From NCBI GenBank assembly GCA_021083345.1, contig JAJGRE010000002.1, forward strand, positions 868,001 to 932,000: a DNA stretch of 64,000 bases. The letters run 5' to 3'. This stretch comes from Calditrichales bacterium MX18-03 (GTDB lineage: Bacteria > Bacillota > Clostridia > Lutisporales > Lutisporaceae). Each line of letters opens with the position of its first letter. The stretch's first letter is position 1. Below are positions 54,378 through 63,123 of this stretch, piece by piece. The position numbers and the translations under genes were made by a program. The notes under the pieces are model-generated. The model was not told the DNA's origin. It did not search any database and saw only the letters and a program-made list of their open reading frames with translations.

Positions 54378-54415
54378 TAAAAAAAGAGCCTCCGGTTTAC
54401 CGGGGCTCTTTTTTT
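54378..54415. terminator. Strong bidirectional terminator after the S-layer gene
   Basis: AAAAAGAGCC...CCGG pairs with CCGG...GGCTCTTTTT around a TTTA loop, giving a long stem flanked by A- and T-runs. It lies between the S-layer stop codon and the convergent TPR-protein gene, so it can serve both strands. Confidence 0.85.
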
Positions 54416-54420
54416 ATCTT

Positions 54421-55971
54421 CTATTTTACGATACTGATGATAAACCCATCAAGCTTAACTTCTTCTCCCGGCTTGACCCTTATGCTGAAGGTAAGACCTT
54501 CTGCATTTTCGGGAATTGATATGTCCATACTTTTTCGATTCCATTTATAATCCAGATCAAGATTTCGGTTGATATTCTTATACGTTTTTCCTATTTTCAC
54601 ACTTGCTTTTGCTTTTAAAAATGCATTTTCCGTTATCTTTCTTCCGTAGAACTTGATGCTGATGGTCTTTCCTTTCAAGCTGTAGGTGTCCAGCAAAGGT
54701 GTAAAGTCTGCCCAAATGCCTGCATCCCTTTCCGAATCATTCTTAATATAGAGGGAGCTTTCTGCATCAATGAAATCCTGATGCATGATCTCTGTGGATA
54801 TATTATCTTTTCCCCATCGCACATTGAACCTGTCTGTGAATCCTTTTGTACTGATCTTAAAATCATCCTTGAATACCTGCTCATAAACCGCATATTCATA
54901 ATACTTGCAGACTTGTTTTATATCATTGGGCTGGCTGCCTTGGCTTTCCGTTACCCGATCCACCAATGAATTCCGTTTGATTTTTATTGAACTCTGCTTC
55001 CGCTTGCTTTCGCTATCTACCAATGACAGAATCACTTCATAGTTTTTTTCCTCGGATATCTTTAATGAGAACTGTTCTTTGCTGCTCTTGTACACTTCTT
55101 TCCCATCACTTTTGACGATCCATTGCAGTGTGCTGATCAAGTTGTATGGATCCAGTTTCTTTTTGTCGTAAGTGCAAAATAGCTTGTTGTTCTTATCAAC
55201 ATGCCATTCAAACTCGTTGCTTTTTATTTTCATGTCTGAATCTGCAATTATCAGGGTCTCTCTTGTATCCTTGAGCTTTAAGGCAATCAGAGGATCTTTG
55301 GACAACTCATCCCTCAAATGCTTGTCAGGAAACAGCTGAACGACTTTATTCTTTACACGGACCAAGTCAATCCGGTCCTCACGTGTAATGTTCTCTTCAC
55401 CTCTGGCAACGGCCAGAAAATATTTGACGGCTTCATCATAATTGCCTGCAGTCTCATAGATGCGTCCAAGGTTGTAATAATACTCTACAACCGGCAGACT
55501 GGCAATTGCCTTCAGCTGATATTCCTCAGCCATTTCAAAATTGCTGGTGTTAAAGGCCGAAACGGCTGCATTGTTGTAGGCAACAGGATCATTGGGATAA
55601 TAGGTCAGGGATGTTGCAAAGCTGTCCTTTGCCTTATCGTACTGCTCCAACTTGAAATAGCTCAGACCCAGCTTGAAGCTGGCTGTCGCTTTCTGTTGTG
55701 AGCTCAAAGTTGTGTTCAGTGACAGGTTCAGATATATCTGTCTGGCTTCCTCAAATTTGCCTTCCCGATACAGTTTGTCCGCTCTGAGCAGCATGACCGG
55801 AAAGCTGATGTTTTGCACCTCGCCCACCTGAACGGTATCGTTATTCTTTCGCTGAAACGCCAATGCTATATATTGCGCAGATATATTTGCTGTAGAGATC
55901 AACAGTATGAGCACCAAAACAAAAACTGCCGACCGCTCGAAATTCAATTTGATCAACGACTTCACCCCCAA
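54421..55971 (-). CDS. Membrane-anchored or secreted TPR-repeat protein
   Basis: This protein of about 510 residues has an N-terminal hydrophobic segment (AVFVLVLILLISTANISAQY) acting as signal or anchor. Four to five tetratricopeptide repeats follow (about 60-200), including LLRADKLYREGKFEEARQIY, SFKLGLSYFKLEQYDKAKDS, AYNNAAVSAFNTSNFEMAEE and YYNLGRIYETAGNYDEAVKY. The C-terminal half is beta-rich (about 240-510), ending in a carbohydrate-binding-like jelly-roll pattern (GIWADFTPLLDTYSLKGKTI). I do not recognise a family for that half. Starts possible are TTG 55971, GTG 55965 or TTG 55956; the last has the best spacing from a GGGGGTG site. It converges on the S-layer gene and diverges from the MacA-like operon. 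Confidence 0.72.
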   Translation of the reverse strand: MGVKSLIKLNFERSAVFVLVLILLISTANISAQYIALAFQRKNNDTVQVGEVQNISFPVMLLRADKLYREGKFEEARQIYLNLSLNTTLSSQQKATASFKLGLSYFKLEQYDKAKDSFATSLTYYPNDPVAYNNAAVSAFNTSNFEMAEEYQLKAIASLPVVEYYYNLGRIYETAGNYDEAVKYFLAVARGEENITREDRIDLVRVKNKVVQLFPDKHLRDELSKDPLIALKLKDTRETLIIADSDMKIKSNEFEWHVDKNNKLFCTYDKKKLDPYNLISTLQWIVKSDGKEVYKSSKEQFSLKISEEKNYEVILSLVDSESKRKQSSIKIKRNSLVDRVTESQGSQPNDIKQVCKYYEYAVYEQVFKDDFKISTKGFTDRFNVRWGKDNISTEIMHQDFIDAESSLYIKNDSERDAGIWADFTPLLDTYSLKGKTISIKFYGRKITENAFLKAKASVKIGKTYKNINRNLDLDYKWNRKSMDISIPENAEGLTFSIRVKPGEEVKLDGFIISIVK

Positions 55972-56173
55972 CTCATGGATAACGCACCCTGGCCTTTAAT
56001 GATATTTTATCCTACGGCACCAAAACATGCAATGTAATTTACATAATATATAAATTCTAGACAAAGGTATATAATAAGTAATACAATTGTCATGTTGGCA
56101 AAACTTTTTTGGTCATTCTTCGTATATTATTTAGGAATCATTCAATCAGGCCATTCTTGAAGGGAGAAAGAAA

Positions 56174-57478
56174 ATGCGAAGCAAAAAGAAATGGATCATC
56201 ATCGCCACTGTCGTGCTTATTGCCGTTGTTATAGGTGTCATGCAGTTTATGGCTGCAGCCAAAAACAAGGTGAAAGAAGTGGATGTAGAGACGCTGCAAG
56301 CTAAAAACCTGGCTCAGACCATATCTGTTACCGGTAATGTCGACGCCAGGGATAAAGAGGACATCATCCTCTCTACGCAGCAAAAGGTAAAAAAACTGTT
56401 CGTTACAGAAGGTCAGGAAGTAAAGGCAAACGATATTCTTTTGACAGTCGATACAACCGATCTGGAGTACCAGCTTCGAAAATATAGGCTCAATCTGGAA
56501 CTGTCCAATATGAATCTCAACCGCCTTATGAAAAAGGACGTTAAAAGTGATAAAAAATCGCTGGAAAATGCAGTAAAACAGGCAGAAATCAACCTGAACA
56601 GCGCAGCAAACGATTTTGCAGATGCCAATCGTAAATTCCAGCAGAATAAGACGTTGTTTGAAACCGGAGCTATCTCTAAAGAGGAGTATGACGCTTCTGA
56701 AAAGAGAATGAAGGAGCTCAAGAATCAGATGGAGCTCTCGGAGATTCAATTGAGCAATGCGGAAAATACCCTTGCCGATTTTGATACCAGCCGGGAAGAT
56801 CAGATAGCCGATCAACGCAATCAGATCGAGTCAGCAAAGGCAGACATTTCCAACGCACAGAGCAAAATTGCCCAAAGCAGCATAAAGGCCACCATCAACG
56901 GAAAAATTGTTAACCTGGACATAAAGGAGAACCAGTATCCTACACCCGAGAACAGTATAATCTCCATCTATGACCTGTCCCTGTACAAGGTCGCGGTAGA
57001 AGTCAGCCAATATGATGCAGTCAGCATCATTCCGGGACAAAAGGCAAGCATCAAGGTAAAAGGCTTGGATAAGGAGTATACCGGTACCATTGTCAAGATA
57101 GATGAGGCTGCTACCATCCGGATCGAAGGGGCCAACAAGGAAGCAAAGGTAGGGATAGAGATCACTGTAGACAATCCGGATGACCGGATCAAAGCCGGTT
57201 ATGAAGCCGATATCGACATTACGCTCAAGGAAAGCCCCAATACCTTGGCAGTCAATTTCGAAGCGCTTAAGGATGATAACGGCAAGAAATATGTATTTGT
57301 GATCGAGAATGGGAAAGCCGTGAAAAAGTACGTCAAGACCGGCATTGAAACCGATTTCGATGTACAAATCATCGAGGGGCTCAAAGCCGGAGACCAGTAT
57401 ATCAAGACCCCGCCTGAGGGGCTTACCGATGGTGCTCCGGTGAAGGCAAAAGAGGTAAAAAATGATAATAAGAATTGA
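56174..57478 (+). CDS. MacA/HlyD-type efflux adaptor subunit
   Basis: This 434-residue membrane-fusion protein has one N-terminal membrane helix ([20 protein letters not shown]) and a lipoyl/barrel-sandwich half ([13 protein letters not shown]-like text, [20 protein letters not shown]). A long coiled-coil hairpin spans about 95-235 ([40 protein letters not shown]). The second lipoyl half, beta-barrel ([20 protein letters not shown]) and membrane-proximal domain ([20 protein letters not shown]) follow. In MacAB systems it links the ABC exporter to an outer component. GGGAG lies 9 bases before the ATG. The stop overlaps the start of the ATPase gene by 17 bases. Confidence 0.93.
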   Translation: MRSKKKWIIIATVVLIAVVIGVMQFMAAAKNKVKEVDVETLQAKNLAQTISVTGNVDARDKEDIILSTQQKVKKLFVTEGQEVKANDILLTVDTTDLEYQLRKYRLNLELSNMNLNRLMKKDVKSDKKSLENAVKQAEINLNSAANDFADANRKFQQNKTLFETGAISKEEYDASEKRMKELKNQMELSEIQLSNAENTLADFDTSREDQIADQRNQIESAKADISNAQSKIAQSSIKATINGKIVNLDIKENQYPTPENSIISIYDLSLYKVAVEVSQYDAVSIIPGQKASIKVKGLDKEYTGTIVKIDEAATIRIEGANKEAKVGIEITVDNPDDRIKAGYEADIDITLKESPNTLAVNFEALKDDNGKKYVFVIENGKAVKKYVKTGIETDFDVQIIEGLKAGDQYIKTPPEGLTDGAPVKAKEVKNDNKN

Positions 57479-58175
57479 AAACCTTAGGAAGGTTTACGAT
57501 ACGGGCAAAATACAGGTGGAAGCCCTGAGAAATGTTAATCTCAGCATAGAGGAAAAGGAATATGTAGCCGTGATGGGGGCCTCCGGCTCAGGCAAGTCCA
57601 CCTTGATGAACATATTGGGATGCCTGGACAGATTGACGGAAGGAAAATATTATCTGGACGGCGAGGATGTGTCGATGCTGACGGGCAACAGCCTGGCCGC
57701 CATCCGAAATAGGAAAATCGGCTTTGTTTTCCAGGCCTTCAACCTGCTGCCCAGGTTGTCTGCCCTGGGGAACGTGGAACTGCCGATGATTTATGCGGGG
57801 CTCTCATACGGGGAGCGTATGAAGCGGGCAAAGGCTGCCCTGGAGCGGGTAGGGCTGGGCGACAGGATGCATCACAAGCCCAACGAGCTGTCCGGCGGGC
57901 AGAAGCAGCGTGTGGCGATAGCCAGGGCATTGGTAAACGATCCTGCCATCATATTGGCAGACGAACCCACCGGCAACCTGGATACCCGATCCAGTGAGGA
58001 AATCATGGATATATTCGAAGCCTTGAACGACGAAGGGGCTACCATCATCATGGTGACCCACGAACAGGATATCGCATTGCATACCAAGCGGGCTGTGGTT
58101 TTCCGTGACGGTATGATTATTTCGGACAAACCGGTGCAGAACCGGATAACCAAACCGGGAGGGGTGACGGCATGA
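57462..58175 (+). CDS. MacB/LolD-type ABC transporter ATP-binding protein
   Basis: This 237-residue ATPase is complete, with Walker [10 protein letters not shown] (about residues 38-46), Q-loop [20 protein letters not shown], signature [15 protein letters not shown], Walker [13 protein letters not shown] and switch His in [11 protein letters not shown]. The [16 protein letters not shown] region is typical of the LolD/MacB/FtsE group that works with FtsX-type permeases. It overlaps the adaptor gene by 17 bases and the permease gene by four (ATGA), so the three are translationally coupled. It powers export or mechanotransmission rather than import. Confidence 0.96.
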   Translation: MIIRIENLRKVYDTGKIQVEALRNVNLSIEEKEYVAVMGASGSGKSTLMNILGCLDRLTEGKYYLDGEDVSMLTGNSLAAIRNRKIGFVFQAFNLLPRLSALGNVELPMIYAGLSYGERMKRAKAALERVGLGDRMHHKPNELSGGQKQRVAIARALVNDPAIILADEPTGNLDTRSSEEIMDIFEALNDEGATIIMVTHEQDIALHTKRAVVFRDGMIISDKPVQNRITKPGGVTA

Positions 58176-59380
58176 ACCTGATGGAAAGCTTCAAATCCGC
58201 CCTCCAAAGCGTAAGAGCCAACAAAATGCGCTCCTTCCTCACCATGCTGGGCATTATCATCGGTATTTCTTCGGTGATCACCATCGTATCCATCGGCCAG
58301 GGAGGCAAGCAGGCCATTACCGGTGAGTTCAGCAGCATCGGCACCAATGTGCTCAACATCCGGGTCAAAACAGTTGACAACAACATTGAGGACAGGGATT
58401 ATTTCACATTGGCAGACACGGAACTGGTCAAGGATAAGATTCCCGAAGTGACGACCGTCATTCCGGCAGCTTACGATATGGGCAATATCCGGACAGAAAA
58501 GGAAAGAAAGTTTGCTGAAATAGACGGTGTTACCGAAAGCTATGCCAAACTAATGCGGCTCAAAATGGTCAGCGGCCGGTTCCTGAACGAAAGGGACCTG
58601 GAAAGCGGCAGAAATGTCATCGTTATCGATGACCTGACAGCCATAAAGCTTTTCAAATCCACCGATGTCGTTGGGGAAAGGGTGCAGGTGTCGATACGGG
58701 ACAATAACGTTAATTTCAACATCATCGGTGTCTGCAAGAACCCCAGCGGGAACATGGCCTCCATGTTCGGCGAGAATTTTCCCGGTACCGGATTGATTCC
58801 GATTACCATTGCCGACCGGGTGCTGCCGGACTACAAAATCGAATTTTTTGCCGTCATGCTTTCCGATATGACACACTCAAAAGAGATTGCTACGAAAATC
58901 ATTTACATTCTGGAAAAGGCACACCGCAACGAAGGCAAATATACGGTTGAAGAAGGCTTTAAAGAGTTGGAAATGGTCAACAATATACTGAACATTTTTA
59001 CCATGGTTATTGGCGCAATCGCCGGGATATCTCTCATCGTAGGCGGTATCGGCGTTATGAATATCATGCTGGTATCGGTAACGGAAAGAACCCGGGAAAT
59101 CGGCATTAGAAAGGCTTTGGGTGCAACAAGCAGAGACATCCTGCTTCAGTTCCTGACGGAGTCACTGATCCTTTGCCTTATCGGCGGCATCATCGGTATG
59201 ACGCTGGGAATATCCCTGGGATTTGTAGCAGGCAAGCTCATCAATATACCGCTTGGTGTCTCACCGGTCGTTATATTGGTAGCCTTCGGCTTCTCTTCTG
59301 CAGTCGGGGTATTCTTCGGACTCTACCCAGCCAATAAGGCGGCTAAGCTGGATCCTATAGAAGCGCTGAGATATGAATAG
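58172..59380 (+). CDS. MacB-type ABC transporter permease
   Basis: This 402-residue permease has one membrane helix near residues 20-45 ([20 protein letters not shown]), a large extracytoplasmic MacB core domain (about 50-275), and three C-terminal helices of the FtsX domain (about 280-395). The FtsX domain contains [39 protein letters not shown] and [20 protein letters not shown]. These are hallmark motifs of the MacB/LolCE class. With the adaptor and ATPase it forms an export system for peptides, lipids or surface proteins; substrate unknown. A terminator follows within 25 bases, so the operon has three genes. Confidence 0.95.
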   Translation: MNLMESFKSALQSVRANKMRSFLTMLGIIIGISSVITIVSIGQGGKQAITGEFSSIGTNVLNIRVKTVDNNIEDRDYFTLADTELVKDKIPEVTTVIPAAYDMGNIRTEKERKFAEIDGVTESYAKLMRLKMVSGRFLNERDLESGRNVIVIDDLTAIKLFKSTDVVGERVQVSIRDNNVNFNIIGVCKNPSGNMASMFGENFPGTGLIPITIADRVLPDYKIEFFAVMLSDMTHSKEIATKIIYILEKAHRNEGKYTVEEGFKELEMVNNILNIFTMVIGAIAGISLIVGGIGVMNIMLVSVTERTREIGIRKALGATSRDILLQFLTESLILCLIGGIIGMTLGISLGFVAGKLINIPLGVSPVVILVAFGFSSAVGVFFGLYPANKAAKLDPIEALRYE

Positions 59381-59402
59381 CTATCCGTGAATCTGAATTT
59401 TT

Positions 59403-59435
59403 AAGGCCCCTGGCAATATGCCAGGGGCCTTCCTT
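59403..59435. terminator. Bidirectional terminator after the MacAB-like operon
   Basis: AAGGCCCCTGGCA and TGCCAGGGGCCTT form a perfect 13-base stem around ATA, followed by CCTTTT on the plus strand. It lies between the permease and the convergent S-layer-type gene. Confidence 0.88.
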
Positions 59436-59455
59436 TTGCATCTGAAATGCCTTTT

Positions 59456-62400
59456 CTAGTTGGTTTCTACCTCTATTTCTGTTGTTGAGAGATCCTGGAA
59501 GTTATAATCCTTGATCTTCCCTCTGCCTGCCGAAGTGATCTCAACCAGCAATTCTTCATTGTCATCCAGTTCATTGCTTAGTAAAATGGTGATGGACCTA
59601 CTGTCATACTTCACTGCATCGGTAGAGCTCTTGTAATATCCTGCACCGGATAGCTTGAAGTCATCCGGTCCCAGGTAGTTGATCAGCAGATCCTTGTTTG
59701 CCAGCAAGGTCACCTTCTTATTGTCTAGACCAACGTATGCCGCAATGATTTCAAGTGCCTCCGGCTCATTATCCACCCCTTCGACTTCCAATATCCTATC
59801 TTCTGAATTAACGGCCAAATCCTGCAAATCTTTGACTGAGCCGCCTATCACCAGTTCATATTCATCGTCTGCGTCCAAGCCCGGATATTTTGCATTCAAA
59901 TATAAAGTGACCGTTTTCTCGTCATCTGCCAGAATCGCTTTGGATATGGCCAGGTTGGAACTGCTCGTTCCAGATACTTTCTTTACTGAGAAAGAGCTGG
60001 TGGTAATCGGCTTTATGGGCTCGTTAAACTCAAACTGCATCGTATGACTGTCTATGACGGTGATATCGGAATCTATATAAGGATTCTCATTCTCCTCGTC
60101 GTTTCCGTCAAACTCCACATAACTGGTGGACGAACTGGTGCCGATTTTCAAAGCGTTTAGTCCTGCAGCATCTTTTATACCTGTCTTAATATACAACTTG
60201 TATTCATCATCATCCAGCTTTGTACTGTTGCTTATGTAAAGCATCACTTTGTCCGTAATTTCATCCGATGCAACAGAAACACCGCTTATGGTGATCTTTT
60301 CATCAAATTCAAACTGCGTCCTTGTTATCCCCTTTACAGGTTCGCTGAAGATAATCTCTACAGCAGCGTTATTCAGTGCCTTTACCTCAAGGATATAAGG
60401 CGCTTCATTGGGATTGCCGGTGCCTGCGAAAAGCTTTACATTTGCATCGTCTTTGCTTTGCAGCCTATCCAGGTCTGTTATTTCGACCTCATAGATATTG
60501 CCGGCCTTAAACAGCTCCGGGTTCGGCGCATTGCTGGTCCTGAACTGCACCCTGATACTTTTCTTGTCCCCGACAAAGAACTTGTAATAGGTCAGGTTCG
60601 AGGGCAGTGTGTGGCTGTAATCCTCCGGCACATCAACATCTACCTCCATGTCTTCCAAATCATCCTGTGTCAGTTCGCCGCTAAATACCAAATCAATGGT
60701 ATTCATATCCACGGTGACCACTGTTTCAATAGTCAGCTCACCACTACCGCTTTCCAGCTCCCTCATATTGATTCCGGCAAATTTCTTCGTGCTGATCTTT
60801 TCATCCTTGCTGATCCTTATACCGGATATATCCTTTACATCCTCTATCGTGATTGTGTAAACCTTGCCGCTGGTCAGACCGGCAGTGAGCAGCGTTACAG
60901 TCCTACCATCCGCCTCGTCCAGCGCAGCCTTTGCAGCATATCCAAGCTGGCTGTCCAGGTGATAATTGAACACATTCTCTGCCGTCTCTTTGTCCACCCT
61001 TTTGTTATAGGTTATGATCAGGCCGCTGCTGTTGCTTTGAACCGTGTAATCCAACGCCTTATTGTTAACCGGCATTCCTCCGAACTTTCCTGTGCCGGTA
61101 TCAATTTCATTACCCCACAAATCGGTTACGCCGCTGATCGTCAGCGCATACACTTCCCTAAGGGTCTGGCTTGATGTAATCAACATAACCGTTTTGCCTG
61201 TTGCACCCAGTATGGCATCTTTAACCTCGAGATTTTTGTCGATGGAATAGTTGTCCGCATCTTCTGCTGTTTCTTTGTCAACTGTCTTATTGAAGGTAAC
61301 CATCACCTCATTATTGGAAATAGCCAGAATGGTTGCAGTTGCCCTGGTAGTATCCCCGACAAAGTTATACTCTTTTTTGTTCATCACATTGCCCCATGTA
61401 TCGGCAACGTTTTGGACCGTTAGCTTGTTCACCCCTGTGCTCTGAACGGAGGTGGTAAGAGTTACCTTCCTTCCGCTGTCATCCAATTCCGCATCGATTA
61501 CTATCGTATTATTGCCGATGCTGTAATTTCGGATATCTTCCGCAGTAGCGCTGTCCACCCTTTCACTGAAGGTTACTGCCAATGTCGTATTATTCTCCGA
61601 CTTTGCAGACTCTAAGGAAGGTCCCTGGGTATCACTCCTGGCACCCTCGAACAAAGCAGTATAGTCCGACATCTTATTTCCCGATACGTCGGCAACATTG
61701 CGTATATTCAGCCTATAGAAGCTGTTGGATGATATATCGGTGGTTTTCAACAGTACAGTGGTTCCGGAGGTTCCCAATTCGGCGTTCAGGATCACGACGT
61801 TGTGCTCAATCATATAATTTGACAAGCTTTCTGCGCTTTTCCGGTCTATCTCTTCACTGAAAGTAACCAATATCTCATTTCGGCCAAGGAGTTCATGCTT
61901 CGCCGTGGGCTTTGTGCTATCCTTCGGCATTGCAACGAATTTATTCTTATAGCCCTTGATTACCATGTTATTGGTGGGAACCAAGGTATTGACCGCAACT
62001 TCATATGCATTGAAGGGCTTTGCCTCAGTAGTCGTTATCCGTGCAGACCTTCCCTGGGATTCCACGTTCAGCACCGATAATCTTGAGCTGCTTCCCAGCT
62101 GTGATATCTCAACATCTCCCTTCTGCAACACGATTTCATTGTCAAACTCCAGCTCGATCATGCTGTTGGACACCGCTCTGAAACCTATGACTTTGGCATC
62201 CTTTGTATCAAGGGTAAAACCTGCCGTTACAGCTTTGTCAGAGGTAATAATGTTCTTTTCCACCATTACACTTATGAGTTTCTTATCCGAGTCTTTTGGT
62301 TTTGTATTTAGTGCATTGTAAATGCCTTCCGCTATATCATTTACAGTAAAGGACTTTAGCTTGGTTATGTCATCTGCATCTTTTACCAGGTCCAGTTCCT

Positions 62401-62869
62401 CGGCAAAATCTAATGTCTCAGAATATGAAAAATCAACATCCTGCTTATACCCCAGGGTCTCCAGCATTACTTTGTAGAAGGCTTGTCCGTTGATTTTCTG
62501 AGAAGGAGCAAAGGTTCCGTCGGGATATCCGCCCCAACCCAGCTCAGGCTTGCTCTTTGCATAGGCAAGATAGTTTTCTGCCCAGCCTGCCGTCCCGGCG
62601 TCCTTAAAGTTGTTGCTGCTTGTATATTGACCCGCTTCCTGATAAAGTCCTCTCAGTCTCAGCGATATAATGTACGCCTGCACCCTGGTAGGGGTCGTTT
62701 CCAAATACTGCTCGGTCACGCCGCTTGAATCCGAACCTATCAATATGCCCAGCTCTTTGCAGGCTTGCGCTTCTTTACCGATGCTATCAGCCTGCACTGC
62801 GAGCCCCGGAATAGAAGCTATCGTCATTACCGCTGCCATTAATACAGCCAACATCTTGCGTTTTTTCAT
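59456..62869 (-). CDS. S-layer-type protein with SbsA-like Ig repeats
   Basis: This 1137-residue exported protein has a signal peptide (KMLAVLMAAVMTIASIPGLA, cleavage near VQADS) and an N-terminal SLH-like region (about 28-215). GKEAQACKELGILIGSDSSG and INGQAFYKVMLETLGYKQDV in that region closely parallel the S-layer protein at 51.3 kb. About nine Ig-like repeats of 75-100 residues follow, of the form VTFNKTVDKETAEDADNYSI, LTISGVTDLWGNEI and LYISNSTKLDDDEYKLYIKT. It is acidic, with Cys rare (one seen near the N-terminus). It is probably a secondary S-layer or S-layer-associated protein. Unlike the 51.3 kb gene its codon use is ordinary, suggesting lower or conditional expression. GGGGG precedes the ATG. 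Confidence 0.87.
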   Translation of the reverse strand: MKKRKMLAVLMAAVMTIASIPGLAVQADSIGKEAQACKELGILIGSDSSGVTEQYLETTPTRVQAYIISLRLRGLYQEAGQYTSSNNFKDAGTAGWAENYLAYAKSKPELGWGGYPDGTFAPSQKINGQAFYKVMLETLGYKQDVDFSYSETLDFAEELDLVKDADDITKLKSFTVNDIAEGIYNALNTKPKDSDKKLISVMVEKNIITSDKAVTAGFTLDTKDAKVIGFRAVSNSMIELEFDNEIVLQKGDVEISQLGSSSRLSVLNVESQGRSARITTTEAKPFNAYEVAVNTLVPTNNMVIKGYKNKFVAMPKDSTKPTAKHELLGRNEILVTFSEEIDRKSAESLSNYMIEHNVVILNAELGTSGTTVLLKTTDISSNSFYRLNIRNVADVSGNKMSDYTALFEGARSDTQGPSLESAKSENNTTLAVTFSERVDSATAEDIRNYSIGNNTIVIDAELDDSGRKVTLTTSVQSTGVNKLTVQNVADTWGNVMNKKEYNFVGDTTRATATILAISNNEVMVTFNKTVDKETAEDADNYSIDKNLEVKDAILGATGKTVMLITSSQTLREVYALTISGVTDLWGNEIDTGTGKFGGMPVNNKALDYTVQSNSSGLIITYNKRVDKETAENVFNYHLDSQLGYAAKAALDEADGRTVTLLTAGLTSGKVYTITIEDVKDISGIRISKDEKISTKKFAGINMRELESGSGELTIETVVTVDMNTIDLVFSGELTQDDLEDMEVDVDVPEDYSHTLPSNLTYYKFFVGDKKSIRVQFRTSNAPNPELFKAGNIYEVEITDLDRLQSKDDANVKLFAGTGNPNEAPYILEVKALNNAAVEIIFSEPVKGITRTQFEFDEKITISGVSVASDEITDKVMLYISNSTKLDDDEYKLYIKTGIKDAAGLNALKIGTSSSTSYVEFDGNDEENENPYIDSDITVIDSHTMQFEFNEPIKPITTSSFSVKKVSGTSSSNLAISKAILADDEKTVTLYLNAKYPGLDADDEYELVIGGSVKDLQDLAVNSEDRILEVEGVDNEPEALEIIAAYVGLDNKKVTLLANKDLLINYLGPDDFKLSGAGYYKSSTDAVKYDSRSITILLSNELDDNEELLVEITSAGRGKIKDYNFQDLSTTEIEVETN

Positions 62870-62900
62870 GGTTAACCCCCTTTAATCTTCTCTATTACTA

Positions 62901-62929
62901 ATTTTATACCACCACAATCCAACATGCAA
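62901..62929 (-). promoter_or_regulatory. Probable promoter of the second S-layer-type gene
   Basis: On the minus strand TTGCAT (62929-62924) and TAAAAT (62906-62901) are 17 bases apart, about 30 bases before the gene start. Confidence 0.6.
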
Positions 62930-63006
62930 ATATGAATTGCCATGGAAAAATGCCGTGAAACGGCTAATTCCAGTATTTCTCATGAAAATACACCGCTGGC
63001 CCGGGT

Positions 63007-63034
63007 TTGATTATTGTGTAATTAATGCTATAAT
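63007..63034 (+). promoter_or_regulatory. Sigma-A promoter of the TolC-like gene
   Basis: TTGATT (63007-63012) and a consensus TATAAT (63029-63034) are 16 bases apart. The predicted transcript starts near 63041 and has a leader of about 80 bases. Confidence 0.7.
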
Positions 63035-63041
63035 ATAGGTA

Positions 63042-63061
63042 CATCACTTCAGTAAGTGATG
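63042..63061 (+). promoter_or_regulatory. 5'-terminal mRNA hairpin of the TolC-like gene
   Basis: CATCACTT and AAGTGATG form an 8-base perfect stem with a 4-base loop, starting at the predicted transcription start. A stem at the extreme 5' end can block RNase entry and lengthen mRNA life. Confidence 0.45.
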
Positions 63062-63123
63062 AAACTTTTCAGGGTGCCGATACGTATATAGATTAGATGC
63101 ATTTTAGAAACGGAGGAACAAAA

